From Acanthosoma haemorrhoidale (Eukaryota > Arthropoda > Insecta > Hemiptera > Acanthosomatidae): DNA of 64,000 nucleotides. The stretch covers positions 81,303,189 through 81,367,188 of the forward strand of contig OV884009.1 of NCBI GenBank assembly GCA_930367205.1. The letters are read 5' to 3'. The notes under the pieces were generated by a model. The model was given only the letters and a program-made list of their open reading frames with translations. It was not told the DNA's origin and made no database searches. Positions 11,069 to 23,675 of this stretch are shown in pieces. Numbering within the stretch: the stretch's first letter is position 1; each line of letters starts with the position of its first letter. Made by a program: the position numbers and the translations under genes.

Positions 11069-13775
11069 GTTAAATTTAATCGTTCTATTGTTGCTTGGTT
11101 TGATTTGAAAAATGTGTACATAATTAATTAATTAAAGACGCAAAAAGTGAAGTAACAACTCAATGATTTATGTATTCGGGTTGAGTTACTAAACGAATAT
11201 GAAAATTACTTAAGAGGATAAACTGGAACTTAAGACCTAAGGGAATTGTAACTAACAGATTAAAAGAATTCACAATTATTTCAATAACAATAAAAAACGA
11301 GGAAAAAGCCCGATTCGTAGAAATATTAAAAAAGAAAAGTATTAAAAAAATAAAGCGATATTAGAAGTTATGTCATTAATTTAAACGTCATTCTTCTGCA
11401 TGTTTTATACGTCTACGTGCATATGTTTGTATGCTTGTACATTATATCGTATTTTCTATGGACATGATCTAAAACTGAAATTAAAAAAAACTTGAGATTA
11501 AAAAAAGTCTTGTTCCTCTTACTTTTTAGATGTCTAAAGTCGCAGAGCAAAGCTTTTTAATACACGATTTAGCTTTATTTCTTTTTTGGTTAGATTTTTT
11601 TTAATTTTTCGGAATGGGAATTTTTGGTCAAAATTGCATAGTAGTTTTGTATTAGTCTTTAAATCAAAAGCCATTAAGAAAGTCACACAGCCCACACCTG
11701 GACAATCTCCTGTTTACCTTCATTTTAAACGTCCTTTATTTCATCTGTACGTAATAAATAAAATGTGGTTTGTAATTGAACTCAAAAGCTATCTAAGAAA
11801 AAAATCTGAATCATTAGTGATATTTAAGTACTGTTCTGAATTTTTCCATCCACGTGTGTTTTGTCTGTCCTACCATTGTTGTCACAAAAATAATTCATTC
11901 AATTTGAAATTGTCATTTGTTGGCATGGTTCCCAAACACCCCGGTTCAAGTTCAACCACCCTCTCCAACAATTGTAATCTGAATAGTTTTGTTCACAAAA
12001 ATTTAGTCAATTCAAAATCACGTGGTCGGCCGTCTAAATGATTGCTTGTCCCTATGTTTTTTTCACGATATTTGCCCTTTATTACGTTCGTAACGTACAA
12101 TAATAATTTTAAAAATACAATTAAAGTGATGAAAAAAAAACCTTTAGGCTAGTAAACCATGAAAAGAAGGTAAAATATCATGCGTGAGCAAGGTAATGGA
12201 TGATGAGGTAGAGAAATAAAACATGACGTAGGTAGACAATGTTTGATCATCAACCGTCTTAGTTATCTACAAGACAATGTAACGCTTATCACAACGATAG
12301 CGAAATACACAATTAGCGGTAAAAAAAAAAAGAGAGCGAGAACCGTAAGCACTAAAACATGTATATACATTTTCAATTCTGAAAGAATACGTAAATAAAG
12401 ATTGTATCTATCTAACCGTTGTAGGTTTGAAACCAACGGGTTTCTCAGTAAAGCTCATTTTATGAGAACTTAAGTACATAAAAATGTTTGTAAATTCATA
12501 GACCTGAATATATATGTCAAGACGAACTGTGTTTTAGAAGCCGGAAAAAAAAAATGGATATTATTCCATGGTTTTGAGGCCAAAGTAAACAAGAATTCTA
12601 AGATGAATTTTCCGCCATTTTGTATTGGGTAATGGTTCAATGATTCAATTGGTTTAAAATTAAAGTATGCTGACCAGTTTTTCGTTGAAATGAAATGATA
12701 GCAAGTATCGTAAAAAAAATCAAGAAACAAGAAAAAAGTCGGGGCGCACATTTTGCAGTAATTTAATATTTTCTCAAGTCTTAGCTCAAAAGCAATTAAA
12801 GATTTGAACTTCATTATTATTCCCATTTTCATGATATTAACGGAAATAAAATTCTCAATTTTTTTAGATATAGTTTATATGTATATTAAAAAAAACCTAG
12901 CTATAGCATAAGTGGAGGAAACCATAAAACCAACGGTGCGGTATAACTTTTTCTTTATTATAGATTTTATTTATGTTTTTTTTTTGTTTCTCTTATTTTT
13001 TTGGTCATTCCAGTGGTAGTTGTCGATCCCGAAATGAAAGGCTCTACTCGCGTCCCGGTACGAGGCAATTCTCTTTCGCCTGCCTGTTTGTTCTACGATC
13101 GACTTTGCAAAACTAATTTCAATAACCCGAAATTTTAGAGCCACATTATGGAATACTTGGAAATACGCTGATTAGTTTTTGTTTAAAATACAATAACAAG
13201 TAGTGTTGGAAAAAAATTGAGCGGAAAAAGTCTGACCAGTGTCGTCAACTTGAAAGATTTCTCAAGTCCCAGCACATAAGCTATTCAAAATTCAGCTCAC
13301 GGTTAAGATAACACAATTAGGACTATAAATTTTAACTCGAAGTCCCATCAATATCATTTCATCGATTTATACGCCCTCTTTATACATCCTGAAAAACCAA
13401 TTTTAAAAACTCATAACTTATGTCTTATTCCATAGATAGACCGGTATTTATTTAAATTAATACTTTAATGGCCTTAAAGAGTCTCTGCAATTATTTATTT
13501 TTAGTTTTACATCGCAAGTCAACATTTTGCTGTTTTAGGTATAATTTTTCAAAATCAGTGTTCCAAACTTCTACTGCATATCGAATTGGTAAAATTTCCA
13601 ATACTCTTGAAATGGTCTTTAGTTTTTTATATCTTGAATGGAGAAATCCGAAAAGCCTTGTGGCAAAAGGTGGTGCTTGTTAGAACAGAACTTAATATTA
13701 CAAAACTTTCTAATAATCAGAGAATAACGCTCAAAGCTCACTGAAGATCCCTTAAAAAAAACTGTTTAGGGGATT
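11069..13775. other. AT-rich DNA; only doubtful ORFs
   Basis: The longest open frame is 11586-12041 (plus, 151 codons), but it starts at TTG; the first ATG is at 11763, leaving about 92 codons. Its product is rich in S, N, F and K and ends KSRGRPSK; I recognise no domain. A minus-strand frame at 12470-12832 is similarly featureless. Without splice evidence or homology I do not call either a gene. Confidence 0.4.
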
Positions 13776-14093
13776 TTGGCCGGTGTTTCGGTTATTCGGT
13801 CCATCGTATGTCGTGAAAGTGAGGAAGCCGGGATGGATAAACTAAATAAAAGGGGAGCTGGAGCCAATAGGAAGGAGAGAGAGGACTGGTGGCGACTGGT
13901 GAGGGGGCCAAGGTCCCGCGGGCTGGTCAGTTGCGGGGTGAGTGAAGCCAACAAAGAAAAAAACCTCCCCCTCCCTCACCACATTATTACAAACATACCG
14001 CTCTTTACTGGGCCAATTCAAAAAAAAAAGAGACTCATCCAAACCCGTTTTCATAAAAAGGCGCCATCACTGTACTGCGAACAACTCCTTTAA
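13776..14093 (+). other. GC-rich, purine-rich island with a 105-codon open frame
   Basis: The first two thirds are unusually G-rich on the plus strand, in strong contrast to the flanks, and contain CCGCGG. A frame beginning ATGG stays open for 105 codons; the product is basic in its first half (KRGAGANRKEREDWW) and matches nothing I know. Frames on the minus strand are open here too, as expected from composition alone. It could be a decayed transposon segment or an unspliced exon. Confidence 0.25.
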
Positions 14094-14188
14094 CCAACAT
14101 TATTTATTTGCTTAAATAAGTAAATTAGCCTAACCAATCAATAGCTAAAATGCTTACTAATTAAATCTATATAATTTAATTCAACAAT

Positions 14189-14490
14189 AACTTTATTATG
14201 ATAAAATTACAATCTGCCTTATTGGGCAATAAGCAATTGTGATAAATGTTTTCATTCATACAGTATTTACAAACACCCCAGAGACCTCCCAAATCTACAT
14301 GGATGTTACCTCCTTCGCATTCAAAAGAGGAAGCGGAGCATTGGGAAGTCCCTCACGCTCCTCCGTCTGCCACGTCACCGGATACGACCCAGCGGAGGCT
14401 GACCAAGAGCGCGAGAGCCACATACGTTCAGGACATGATTGGATAAGCTGGCCATTACCAGAACTCCCACTGTTACAAATGTATATACGT
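14189..14490 (-). mobile_element. Jockey-type 3' tail, minus strand
   Basis: On the minus strand it reads from TGGTAATGGCCAGC through TGTCCTGAACGTATGTGGCT and the GC-rich 3' region to the family terminus CCCAATAAGGCAGATTGTAA and AATAAAG-like end at 14189-14240. It matches 57770-58080. The 5' truncation lies inside the C-terminal coding/3' UTR region, and there is no readable protein. Confidence 0.85.
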
Positions 14491-14885
14491 ACATTTAAAA
14501 TAATTACCTCTCTATAATCATAATCTCACGAATATGGGGGTACTTTACAACTGGATTAGCCAAAACTCCGGATTAATAGATGACCAACCCTAATTCAAAG
14601 AATTTTACCCTTTCCAGTATTTTTCTTGGCATTGGACAAACTGCGAATTTTTTTTGCATTTTAATAAAAGAAGACAGAACTTGTATACCACCATTCGTCC
14701 AAACAATACCAGATCCATTGTTACTAGCTGGTGATTGAAATTTGATCAGGAAATTTTCTAAGGTTGTATGTAGGTTTCATTTTTACGTTTGTTTGGTAAA
14801 TGACCTCTTTTCAGGTAAATGAGTCCTTTTCTTTTATCCCGCTTGCCTTTTGAGGTTTTTATATTACTATTACGAAACTTTTCTA

Positions 14886-14936
14886 GGTGATAAAATCACA
14901 ATCGACGTTATTGGGCAATAAGTAATTGTTATAAAT
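14886..14936 (-). mobile_element. Short Jockey-type terminal fragment
   Basis: About 50 bp matches only the very 3' end of the family: minus strand ACAATTACTTATTGCCCAAT followed by AACGTCGATTGTGATTTTATC. It is either a severely 5'-truncated insertion or a remnant cut by rearrangement. Confidence 0.65.
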
Positions 14937-14939
14937 AAA

Positions 14940-16960
14940 ACATCTTTACCACATATATTTTAAGGTTTAAAAAAGATTTGATCTGAAGTAGTGGCGAACG
15001 GTTTGATTATCGAGACTACAATATCCATATGTAGAAGACACATAGACGTTTGAGGTTGTTATAATTCATTAATTATATTAATCTTTAGATTGCACGCGGG
15101 TTTAAAATAAAATGGATTGACGCTATCGGAATGACTTTCAGATTATTTACAGGACAATTTCTTTGTGGAATTTATTCGTTAACAAATGCGTATCCGTCCT
15201 CAATGCAACTACAAATACATTAATTAGTCCCTAGTTCTGACAGTAGCGCGGACAAACACTTTTGTGGGACCCCACCCAATTGTTATCAGAAAAATTGAGG
15301 GGATTTTTTAAAATACGAGGTGATCGATCATTTTTCGAATGTCTGTCTGCCTGAGAGGTCTACGTAAGATGCAATAAAAATAACCTGACATTTTAACGGA
15401 GCGTTGCCAAACGTTCAAGGCTATACTTCAAATGTTTTGGTCAAGATAGAATAACCGGAAATGTGCCAATAAAAATCAACCATGTACATATTGACTTTTT
15501 GGACATTTACTCCATCTCACAAGCCACTGGTTCAGAAGCTACTTAAAATTTACTGTTCATATATTTGCACTGTAATTGAGCAAACATTTAAGATGGGTGT
15601 CGCCAAAATAATTCGAAGACATTCCAGCCCAACTTTTATAAGGAAACAATTGAAATCGTATTAACTTTCCCAGAAAATTTGAATAGATTTAATTTATTTC
15701 AATATTTTAGGCGTTACAATTTTTCGAAAATGCCAGTGACCGAGATGTTTTAAGGTAAAGTTTTTTTCGGCAAATGAAATATTTTTTCGCAATCATTTAA
15801 TAAGTTTTTTGGTTTTTTTAGGAAACTCGATATTGTTTTTAGCTTTTTACTTCCATTATTTAGTTTGTAGTTGGTGTACCAGATATTTGTGGCATCGAGA
15901 AATAAAAAAGGCCACTAATCCTTGAATCTATTAGTACAGTCTTGTCATATCGAAACTCTCCTGAACGAGGTGCTTTTATGCACATCTGTATGACGGACAC
16001 CACAGACGTATGAGGCGGATGTTCCGGGTCCTTCAGTCGCTGAGGCGGGTTGTTCCGTGTCCGCCACTTCCTTCACTGTGCAATGTCACTTTTATCGTTA
16101 TTGAATATATTTTATTTATTTACGAACCGGGGGTGCTCGTCGGAATCAACGCCAGTTTCTTAAATACAACAATTTATTTTTATATCGCCTTGTTCAATGA
16201 ACAAATTTGTCTCCAGCCTCGCACAGTCCAGTTCCCACTCAATTGCTTTCATTGTTGCAACCGGCTCATTCTGGATATTTTAACAATGTTCACCTTACTG
16301 AAACTCTCCCTCACAGAACACCACTGTGAAAACGGAGCCAACAAAATTTTCATGTTTTACCTATAAGTGTAAATTTCAATACTTGATGTGGAGTATATTT
16401 TCATACTTATCGCGAAGCCATAGTGAATGAATCCTGAAATTTGAACAGTGACAACGTAATCAGTTTTATAAACACTCACTGCTTCTTCTATGTTTTAAAA
16501 TATGTAATTCTTTCGTGCTAACAAACCGGCAGCATCGTAAGACCTTATTGATAATGCTAATATATTCTTCCGTGATGGGGTAAATGATATTGTTAACCTG
16601 AAATTAGGGAGCTGAAAGAGAAACACTGTGGGTGTGAGGAGGGACTGCGAAAGGTCAGTAGCTCCAGTGATAAGGTCACAGATGAAGCAGGCACGCTCGC
16701 CTACATGCTGCCATCCCATCAATGCACTCTCCATTTTCATTAAGCTTTTCAAACAACGTGATATTTTTTCTTTTTTAGACTACGGACATATCTACTTGGA
16801 GACAAAAATAAAATAAATAAAGGGCAGGATGTTAAAAGCATGATTTGTTCACGTATGATGACAGACGGTCGATAATTTTATCCAGACTACAAGCCAGTTA
16901 GTGTTGTATAAATCGTGTTCCTGAAAAAACAGGTAGGGATTTTCAGGTATATTTAGTGGA
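14940..16960. other. AT-rich DNA without recognisable gene
   Basis: Open frames at 15482-15664 and 16010-16366 (plus) carry no recognisable domain. Around 16010-16060 a ~21-bp phrase GAGGCGGATGTTCCGGGTCC is repeated once in diverged form. Nothing else stands out. Confidence 0.45.
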
Positions 16961-16964
16961 CCAT

Positions 16965-17145
16965 TGTCTATATTGTGTTACCCTATCAATAAATAACACA
17001 TAGACATATATTTTTATTCTAGTTCATTATTTATGATAAGGTAAAGTCAGGAAGAGTCGAGACTCGAACCTAAGACGTGTCCAATAACAGGTCGGTAGGT
17101 CTATCAACTATAGCCCTGTACAAGGCCTTGCCCATTTGAACCCCA
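16965..17145 (-). mobile_element. tRNA-derived SINE, minus strand
   Basis: On the minus strand CTATAGTTGATAGA (17101-17114) resembles a Pol III A box and GGTTCGAGTCTC (17059-17070) a B box, with spacing typical of tRNA genes. The downstream body CTTATCATAAATAATGAAC resembles that of the other SINE copies here. The acceptor-stem halves do not pair, so it is not a functional tRNA. Confidence 0.6.
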
Positions 17146-17289
17146 ACGCTTAACTCTCGCTATGACTGTTAAGATGGCACAAGCAGTGGTCGGAGGTCAG
17201 ACAGTTGGGACATCATACAGCTGTTTAATTTATTCTTTCCGAGAGAAAGTTTGGTTACTATATATATCATTTGGGATATTTAATATATA

Positions 17290-17430
17290 TACAGTCTTTA
17301 TAATGCCACTGTTATTAGAGATATTAATAATTATTAGCCAGCGAAAAATATACGGACTGCGTCAGGACTTGAACCCGGTCTGTTTCCCCATATCCGGTCT
17401 GTTGATTTACGAGCCGAGCTGGTTCTACAT
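17290..17430 (-). mobile_element. tRNA-derived SINE, minus strand
   Basis: The B box GGGTTCAAGTCC is at 17365-17376 (minus strand) with an A-box-like ACCAGCTCGG about 40 bp upstream. The body continues GTATATTTTTCGCTGGCTAA and TAATTATTAATA, closely matching copies at 19.1 kb and 45.2 kb. Confidence 0.65.
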
Positions 17431-17434
17431 GCCT

Positions 17435-18740
17435 ATTAGAGATAGTAGGATTAATATCACAACCAAAAGTGACAATATTTGTATTTTAAGTTGTAGACAA
17501 GTTTAACCGTTTTAATAGTTTCACCTATTTGCTAAGAAAATGCTGACCGTTGTTATTTAATTCTAAGGACGAAAACAATTGTTCGTAATACCAAATGATT
17601 TTGCACATGAACTGTGAGCTCAAATTAAAATTAGACATGAGTGTGTGTTTTTGTTACGAATCGACTTAGGTTGATGACAAATATTTGTTGGATTTCCATC
17701 AAAATATGGTGAAACATTGGTGCGAAAACTGAGCTCACTTCTAGTTTCCATCCTTAGAAAATCTCAGACATATAAATACGATGAAAATCTAACATATTTT
17801 TCACAAGAAAAGCGCTGTTGTTGTTCACAACGGTTTTTAAATTAAAGAACGTAAGATACCCACGTTGTACAAAACCTCGAAAATAAAATCTGGAGATGCT
17901 TAAAGCCTTATTTTTGAACAATGCTAGTGAGAAGATTGTCATCCTTGGTACCCCTTAATAAAATGCCCGGCCATCAAAATGGAACGAGGCTCATTTTGTC
18001 CCGAAAGAAGAGTTAAATTGATCCATGAATAAAGAAGGAGTGAATCCTTTCAATAAGCCAGGAAGCAGTCCTGGATGACTCCAGCACAACCTCCGTCAAA
18101 TCAGAAGACGTCAGCATGATTTATTAAGACGCCGATCGTAGGAATTGTTTCATACTATATTACAATGCCAAATCAATTATGTCTGTAGGAAGGTTCCAAC
18201 GAAACATTTAAACGACGCCCGACAGATCTTCAATGTAACCCATTAAAAAAACAATGTAATGTGGAATGCATTCCGGCTCCACCCTAGACCTGGGACAGTC
18301 CCACCGCTTCTCGGAATCTGAGCGTAATTTATTGATGCCAGACGCATACATTGGCTTAATATTCCTTTTCCGGGAGGAAAACAATTAATCTAGATTTTAT
18401 TGATGAACAAAATTGTAAAGCACAAAATATGTCGTCACTTTGAAAATAGAAAAAAAATGTTTATTCCGGGACCAAGTAACCTATGAATAACAAGGACGTT
18501 CAGATAACGAATTCATTTCTGGCAAACAAACATAACTATTACATCATAAAGAATATGACAAAGTAAAATAAAGTGTACACCATTTTAAGAAATAAAAAAA
18601 TAAGATTGTTTGTCAGAATTCAGAAAAATTTTAAAAAAACATGAAGACCTCTGTAAAAACATTAAATGAAAATATTTAAATTAATACATACAAGCTAAAT
18701 GAATAACTCCAATAACCAAGGAAAGTGTCAGCGAAACATT
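17435..18740. other. No recognisable gene
   Basis: Mostly AT-rich; 18050-18360 is somewhat richer in G+C but contains no supported reading frame. A minus-strand frame at 17754-17942 has no recognisable domain. Confidence 0.45.
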
Positions 18741-18743
18741 TGG

Positions 18744-19045
18744 CTATATATATACAAAACAATTCAATAAAAACAGGAATGGAAAGAATAAAAGTATGAA
18801 AATATAGAGTAATGAATAAATCGTTCCCAGTCCAGCAAGAGTCTGTCTGGATGGTGAAAGAGTGTTGGAGTAGAAGAGTTTTGAATTTTTGTAAGGAAGA
18901 ATCATGGCGGATATTAGGAATTGGAGAGTTCCAGAGAGTAGTGGAATCAGCAAGGAAGGTTGGTCGTATGTTTCACTTTTGTGGGAAGGGGTATAGAGAT
19001 CAGAGAGACGGGATCTTGTGTTCCGGGAGTGGACTGAGGGTTTGA
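18744..19045 (-). pseudogene. CR1/L2-like non-LTR RT, C-terminal end
   Basis: The minus strand first gives HSRNTRSRLSDLYTPSHKSE and then, one frame over, DSTTLWNSPIPNIRHDSSLQ followed by KFKTLLL. The pattern N-x-R-S/T ... P ... LWNSLP-like ... SLQxFKxLL is the well-known C-terminal signature of CR1/L2-type RTs. A frameshift near 18945 separates the two parts, and further residues run to a stop at 18744. Only the last ~90 residues remain; the polymerase domain is absent. This is a different clade from the Jockey copies. Its transcription direction would lead into 18.74 kb, where its 3' UTR should be. Confidence 0.55.
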
Positions 19046-19069
19046 ACTATTGGTTATTATATTACATAT

Positions 19070-19215
19070 AATGAGGGTACTACATTTCTTTGTACTGTAG
19101 ATTCCACTATTATTAATAATTATCAGCCAAAGTGAAAGTATGCTAGTAGGATCGAGACTCAAACCCAGACCTCCCCAACGGCTCTGTTGGAAGAGTGTCC
19201 AACCAAAGGCTGTGG
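19070..19215 (-). mobile_element. tRNA-derived SINE, minus strand, A-B spacing shortened
   Basis: The minus strand shows GGGTTTGAGTCTCGAT (B box, about 19151-19166), then GCATACTTTCACTTTGGCTG and ATAATTATTAATA, the shared body. An A-box-like AGAGCCGTTGG lies only about 10 bp upstream of the B box, so the middle of the tRNA-like head is probably deleted. Confidence 0.55.
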
Positions 19216-20995
19216 GTTCCCCATACGTGTTTTTTTTTTTTTTACGATAACAGTTAATAATTAAAAGCAATCTATATTAAATTATCTTGTTCCGTAAACG
19301 TTCCAGAAAAGTGTGCAGTATTATTGATTATTTTTGGAACAATATTGAGTAGTAAGTAGAATTTTCAATTTCCGTTATTTTACAGGTATCATTATTTTTG
19401 TTGTATTTTTAGCAATGGTTTAATTTAATTCTATATTTTCTAATTTAACTAACTCATTATTATTGCAATCGGTTCCCTTACTTAAGTCACAACTCAGAAG
19501 ATTTTTAATATTATAAGTTCTGATGTTCCCATTTGTAATAAAATATTAAATACCATAACGAAAATAAATTAAGAGATATTCCAAAAAAAAATAATGCTTT
19601 GAGATTGAAAACAATTTTTATTTATATATTATGTATCTATCTTGGATATGACAATACACAAAATAATGACAAGACTGCTGATGCTTGGTTCCACAAGTAA
19701 TATGAGGTATGTTTAATTACACCTGATATCTGATTTTAATCATGACTTAGCTGACTGGGGCCAATACTGCAGCGGGTTCCTATTACCTGGGGTCTCATCA
19801 CATTCCTATCCCCCCGAGTATAAACTACACTAACCGGATTTATTTCGCATTTATTCTTTATTCAAGCACATATTTGTGCTCAGGATCGACCAATGAAGGA
19901 TGATAGAGATCTCTTGTAATGGGAGTGGGTATCGGATTTGAACTGAAGTCGATCAAATAACTACAGCGGGGTGTACAATAGTTCTATTTTACCTTTTATT
20001 ATACGTAAACAATAAACACCCTTCTAGAGAGACTGTGTAGTATTTATTTAACTATAGCAGGCCATTGTTGTAAGTAGTACGAGAATCCCTCGGGATCTGG
20101 TTGAGAAACCTTAAGAAAGTATTCATTGATCCGAGGTTTTAGTTATCAAGACTAAAAATATTAGTTTTTGAGAAATAAAAAAGAAAGTTGGTGCTAGAAG
20201 TCTAATTTTGGCTTATTTATATTAATACATGTAAAATATATACAACAAAAGTTTAAATAAAGAATACTTAAAATGAAAAGTTTAAGTAATGTCTCCTATT
20301 CTTACTTAGTCAGATCTGTTACTTAAGAATAAAGCAGATTATTATTTATTTAAACTGTTATTTCCTGTTCTATAAATTTAATTATGAGATACTTTAAAGA
20401 AGAGGTATTATATCTGCCGAAAGCGCTTGTACATATCAGTATAACCTACATTTTGGGTGTACATTTATTAATAAGAGCGTTTATGTTTTGGTCCCGTTTA
20501 TTGAATTTTAACCAACAAAGAATAAGGGAAATCCAAAAAAAAATTCAGCACCTGTTCCGATGTACACAGCCTCTGTACAAAGTTAACCGGGTTCCGGGAT
20601 TCTCACACTTATGCGATCTAAATAATTAAACTCTCGTCCGGTTATTTGCGGAAATTATCCGGACGGGAAACCCTGTTGTCAGAGCGGTCACTCGGGCCGA
20701 ACCATGTATCTGCCATCTAGATCTAAGATAGTCGCTGTTTCCTAGAACTCTTCCGATCCGCTCCTAATTAGTCAAATGGTTTGCCGAGGAGAGGTCCCGC
20801 CATGACGTCAGTCTTGTGAAGATCTCCACCCGAGATATCACACATCCATCATTAATTATACGTCTAGCCTCATATGTGATCCAGATCAGTGACGCTATGC
20901 ATGCTGACTCATATGAATAATATCCTCCAGATAATGGGTCCAGATCCTGAGATTTTTCCATTTTTTCCAAGTATACCATCCTTCCATCCATCCAA
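19216..20995. other. AT-rich DNA without recognisable gene
   Basis: A possible further Pol III-type head is visible on the minus strand near 19925-19975 (GTTCAAATCC), but its body does not match the SINE family. The segment 20630-20900 is somewhat GC-richer without a supported ORF. Confidence 0.45.
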
Positions 20996-20998
20996 GTA

Positions 20999-21099
20999 CG
21001 AGGTTGGTCTGAAAAGTTTCCGACCTAACAAAACTTTTATTTCACTGGCTTTTATTATCATCTTCATGTTGAGGTCGGAAACTTTTCAGACCACCTGTG
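20999..21099. mobile_element. 101-bp mariner-type MITE
   Basis: Near-perfect inverted ends GGTCTGAAAAGTTTCCGACC (21005-21024) and its complement (about 21072-21091) enclose about 47 bp. TA dinucleotides at 20997-20998 and 21100-21101 fit the TA target duplication of Tc1/mariner elements. There is no coding capacity, and the ends differ from those of the 3.3-kb mariner-like element. Confidence 0.8.
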
Positions 21100-21669
21100 T
21101 AGCTTTTTCATTTTTACCGTCAAAATTTTTTTTTTTTTTAAATCAAACATGAAGTAAATTGTATTTTCTTAAATATATAAATAAAAACGTATGAATGGAA
21201 GAAAAATATCGAGATTTACTAACACGATTGTGTTTGAATTTCTTTCTTTGAATATCTCAGAAATTCTTTTTCTGTTATCGTTATCAATGTGTTCTTTGTT
21301 AAAAAAATTAGATACTGAAATATCCAGAGCAAAGGGAGTACAGCACAACAGATAGCTGAAGCGATTGGCAAAGGACAGGCACACATAGGAAGTTTTTGCA
21401 GGCTCCGAACCTGACACCTCAAGGTACTAAGAGGTTTTATAAAGAAGAAATCTCAAATAACGAAACCTTAAAATTTAGTGGAACAGGAGGTACTTTATTG
21501 ACGTTTAATTTGTTTTCCATTATTTCCGTTATTATATTTTAGTCAAAAGTTTTGGGATTCTTTAAAATCTCAGATCGATTGAACATTAGTACGATCCAAG
21601 TCGTAGATCATATGAAAGACGATTTTCTTGTACTTGAATGATATTACAGCGACTACCATCTTGTGCTCA
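21100..21669. other. AT-rich DNA without recognisable gene
   Basis: Minus-strand frames at 21169-21417 show no recognisable domain. No known repeat ends were found. Confidence 0.4.
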
Positions 21670-21835
21670 ACTGCGTATTTGATTCGCTAATTGGAGCCTA
21701 TGTAGGACATATGAGCACTTAAAGCCCAAGTGACGACTATTTGTCTGACTTTCTCCATTGTAAGACTTGGCCTGACATTTGAACGTAGAAGATTGCGTTG
21801 ATGGCATGAGCCACAGGGGATGATTAACTAACATG
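21670..21835 (+). repeat. Dispersed repeat of unknown family, copy 1
   Basis: It shares, in order, GCTAATTGGAGCCTATGTAG, TCCATTGTAAGACTTGGCCT, GACATTTGAACG and GAGCCACAGGGGATGATTAA with 25945-26055. Copy 1 is longer through internal insertions. No coding content or terminal structure is evident. Confidence 0.55.
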
Positions 21836-23479
21836 CCATACCAGGTATCCTTTGATCGCCATCACCATATGTATCCGAATCAACTCCTCTATGGAACTGG
21901 TATGCGCCATACTTGGGCCGGCCGCTTTGTGCGAGCACGTCTCTTGGCACGCGTGAACCTTTTATCCGGCTGAGAGAAGACACATTTCTTACCTCTCGTT
22001 AAACGTTCCTTAGTGGATCCGAGGACTTTTTTAATGTCTAAGAATAATAGCCGAGACCGAAGGGAGGGGGGCCAGTCTGTTGATGTGAATACCAAAACAC
22101 CTTGACATATGCTGAGTAGTTGCTTGAAACACAAAGGCATGAAGTTAACGAAATGGTTAATCATAAGTTTTTTATTAAAAAATGTCAAATATATTGTAAA
22201 CGTTCAATGAGCATTAAGGAACTAGTGCGAAGAACCGAGAGAAGTATATCTACATATACTTTACTTTTTATATGCTTTATTCCTTTAATATATAAAAAAA
22301 ATTCTTTAAAATAAAGAACAGATAACTGATAAACATACTGATTCATGTAGCTGACCCATTCATTTTCAACCTGAAATAACAAATTTACATTGTTCCCTCT
22401 CCCTGCTAAATAAAAATATACAGACTGAATACCATTGATAATTTATGCCAAATATGTAGCTTTAGTAACTGTAATTAGTAATTTAGTAACTCAGCTAAAA
22501 GTATCCAGCATTTTCAGAATGAGATCATGAGAAAAGTGGTCAGACATATCTCTCTCGAGCGGTTAATGAACATCGGAGACACATAAAGTGTTTTGACTCG
22601 TTGGAGCACCTAACAAACCCAGTGTTTAACACTATGATCCCACCACCCTTCCCACATCGATGGCAACAGACTGTCGGGGAAAATTAGGTTAAGATTTTGT
22701 TGTTACATGTAAGTTAGTTTTAAGTCTATGATTCATAAGGTGAGCCACATCACTTTTAAATTGTTTAAACATGTTTAGACAATTAGCGTATAATGCACAT
22801 TATCCGCACATTTTAGTATCAATCACAAATCGCAATGTAAAATTGTAGTCAAGCTACAGGACATATTATAAATAGTTTAATTTATGTATTCTATTCTGAT
22901 TTCCATAATTTATAATAACAAGGGGATATAAAAAAAAATGTAGCTATAGAGCTGTGATTGGGATAGCTTACTAACACTTTATTTTTTTTCATCTCAAACT
23001 TCCAGTTATTGCAAGTTGACTAACGGTCAATTAGTGTGAACCAGAGGGTTGTAAAATACATGTTATAAATAGATATATTACATTATTTTTGTAGTTGCCT
23101 GTGCAAGCAGACGTACTGACAGAAGGTGAGCTTATGACTTTGGAATGAAATCCCCCATCGCCCCCCCCTCTTACCATCGTTACTCCGATTGAGAAAAGCT
23201 ATTTCATATCGCAATCGTAGAGATGACGTCAGAAATTGATCGCCAACTAAATCACAGCTCACATTTAAATTCCCAAACGTCAGTGAGTCATTTCACGATG
23301 AAATGTACCCAGACATAGCAGACATTTCATGATGGATTGTATCCAGGCATTCATAATGTCACTACGCCGTTATGCACAAATTATTAAAGTTGTAAAAAAA
23401 ACGTGATCATGACTAAATTAAAGATTAATTTTATTATGTAATAATTGGAAATAAATTGATTTGAAATATATGAATAATT
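21836..23479. other. AT-rich DNA; one small tandem duplication
   Basis: At 23289-23356 a 34-bp unit beginning CATTTCACGATGAAATGTAC is tandemly repeated once in diverged form. A minus-strand frame at 21889-22188 is unrecognised. Nothing else is supported. Confidence 0.4.
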
Positions 23480-23675
23480 ATATTTGCCCTACTGGACAAT
23501 AAGCAATTGTGATAAAAGATCTCATCCATGCCATATTTACCGTTCAGCACTCACTTTCAGGACTCCAAATACTATGAATTTGCAGCAGGTCACGAAGTCA
23601 CTCCCGCTTAATCGTTAAGAAGGATTATAGGTACGTGTGAAGCTGTGCAATGACCACAGCCAGGATATGTATGCA
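23480..23675 (-). mobile_element. Decayed Jockey-type 3' tail, minus strand
   Basis: The terminus reads CAATTGCTTATTGTCCAGTA on the minus strand, close to the family consensus ATTGCCCAATAAGGCAGA. Farther in, GGATTATAGGTACGTGTGAA (23623-23642) resembles the antisense of the GGGATTATAGG... segment of other copies. The GC-rich 3' region between is largely lost. Confidence 0.55.

Noticed and set aside
11586..12041. 151-codon open frame, longest outside the Jockey RT
   Set aside because: It starts at TTG, the first ATG leaves only about 92 codons, and no domain or codon signature is visible; AT-rich DNA yields such frames by chance.
16495..16752. 85-codon minus-strand frame in a slightly GC-richer stretch
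   Set aside because: No domain recognised; the opposite strand is also open, as expected from chance.
19925..19975. Another SINE head on the minus strand
   Set aside because: A B-box-like GTTCAAATCC is present, but the following sequence does not match the family body.
21300..21430. Helix-turn-helix-like phrase (TAQQIAEAIGKGQAHIG) on the plus strand
   Set aside because: Only about 25 residues, no further transposase motifs and no inverted ends nearby.
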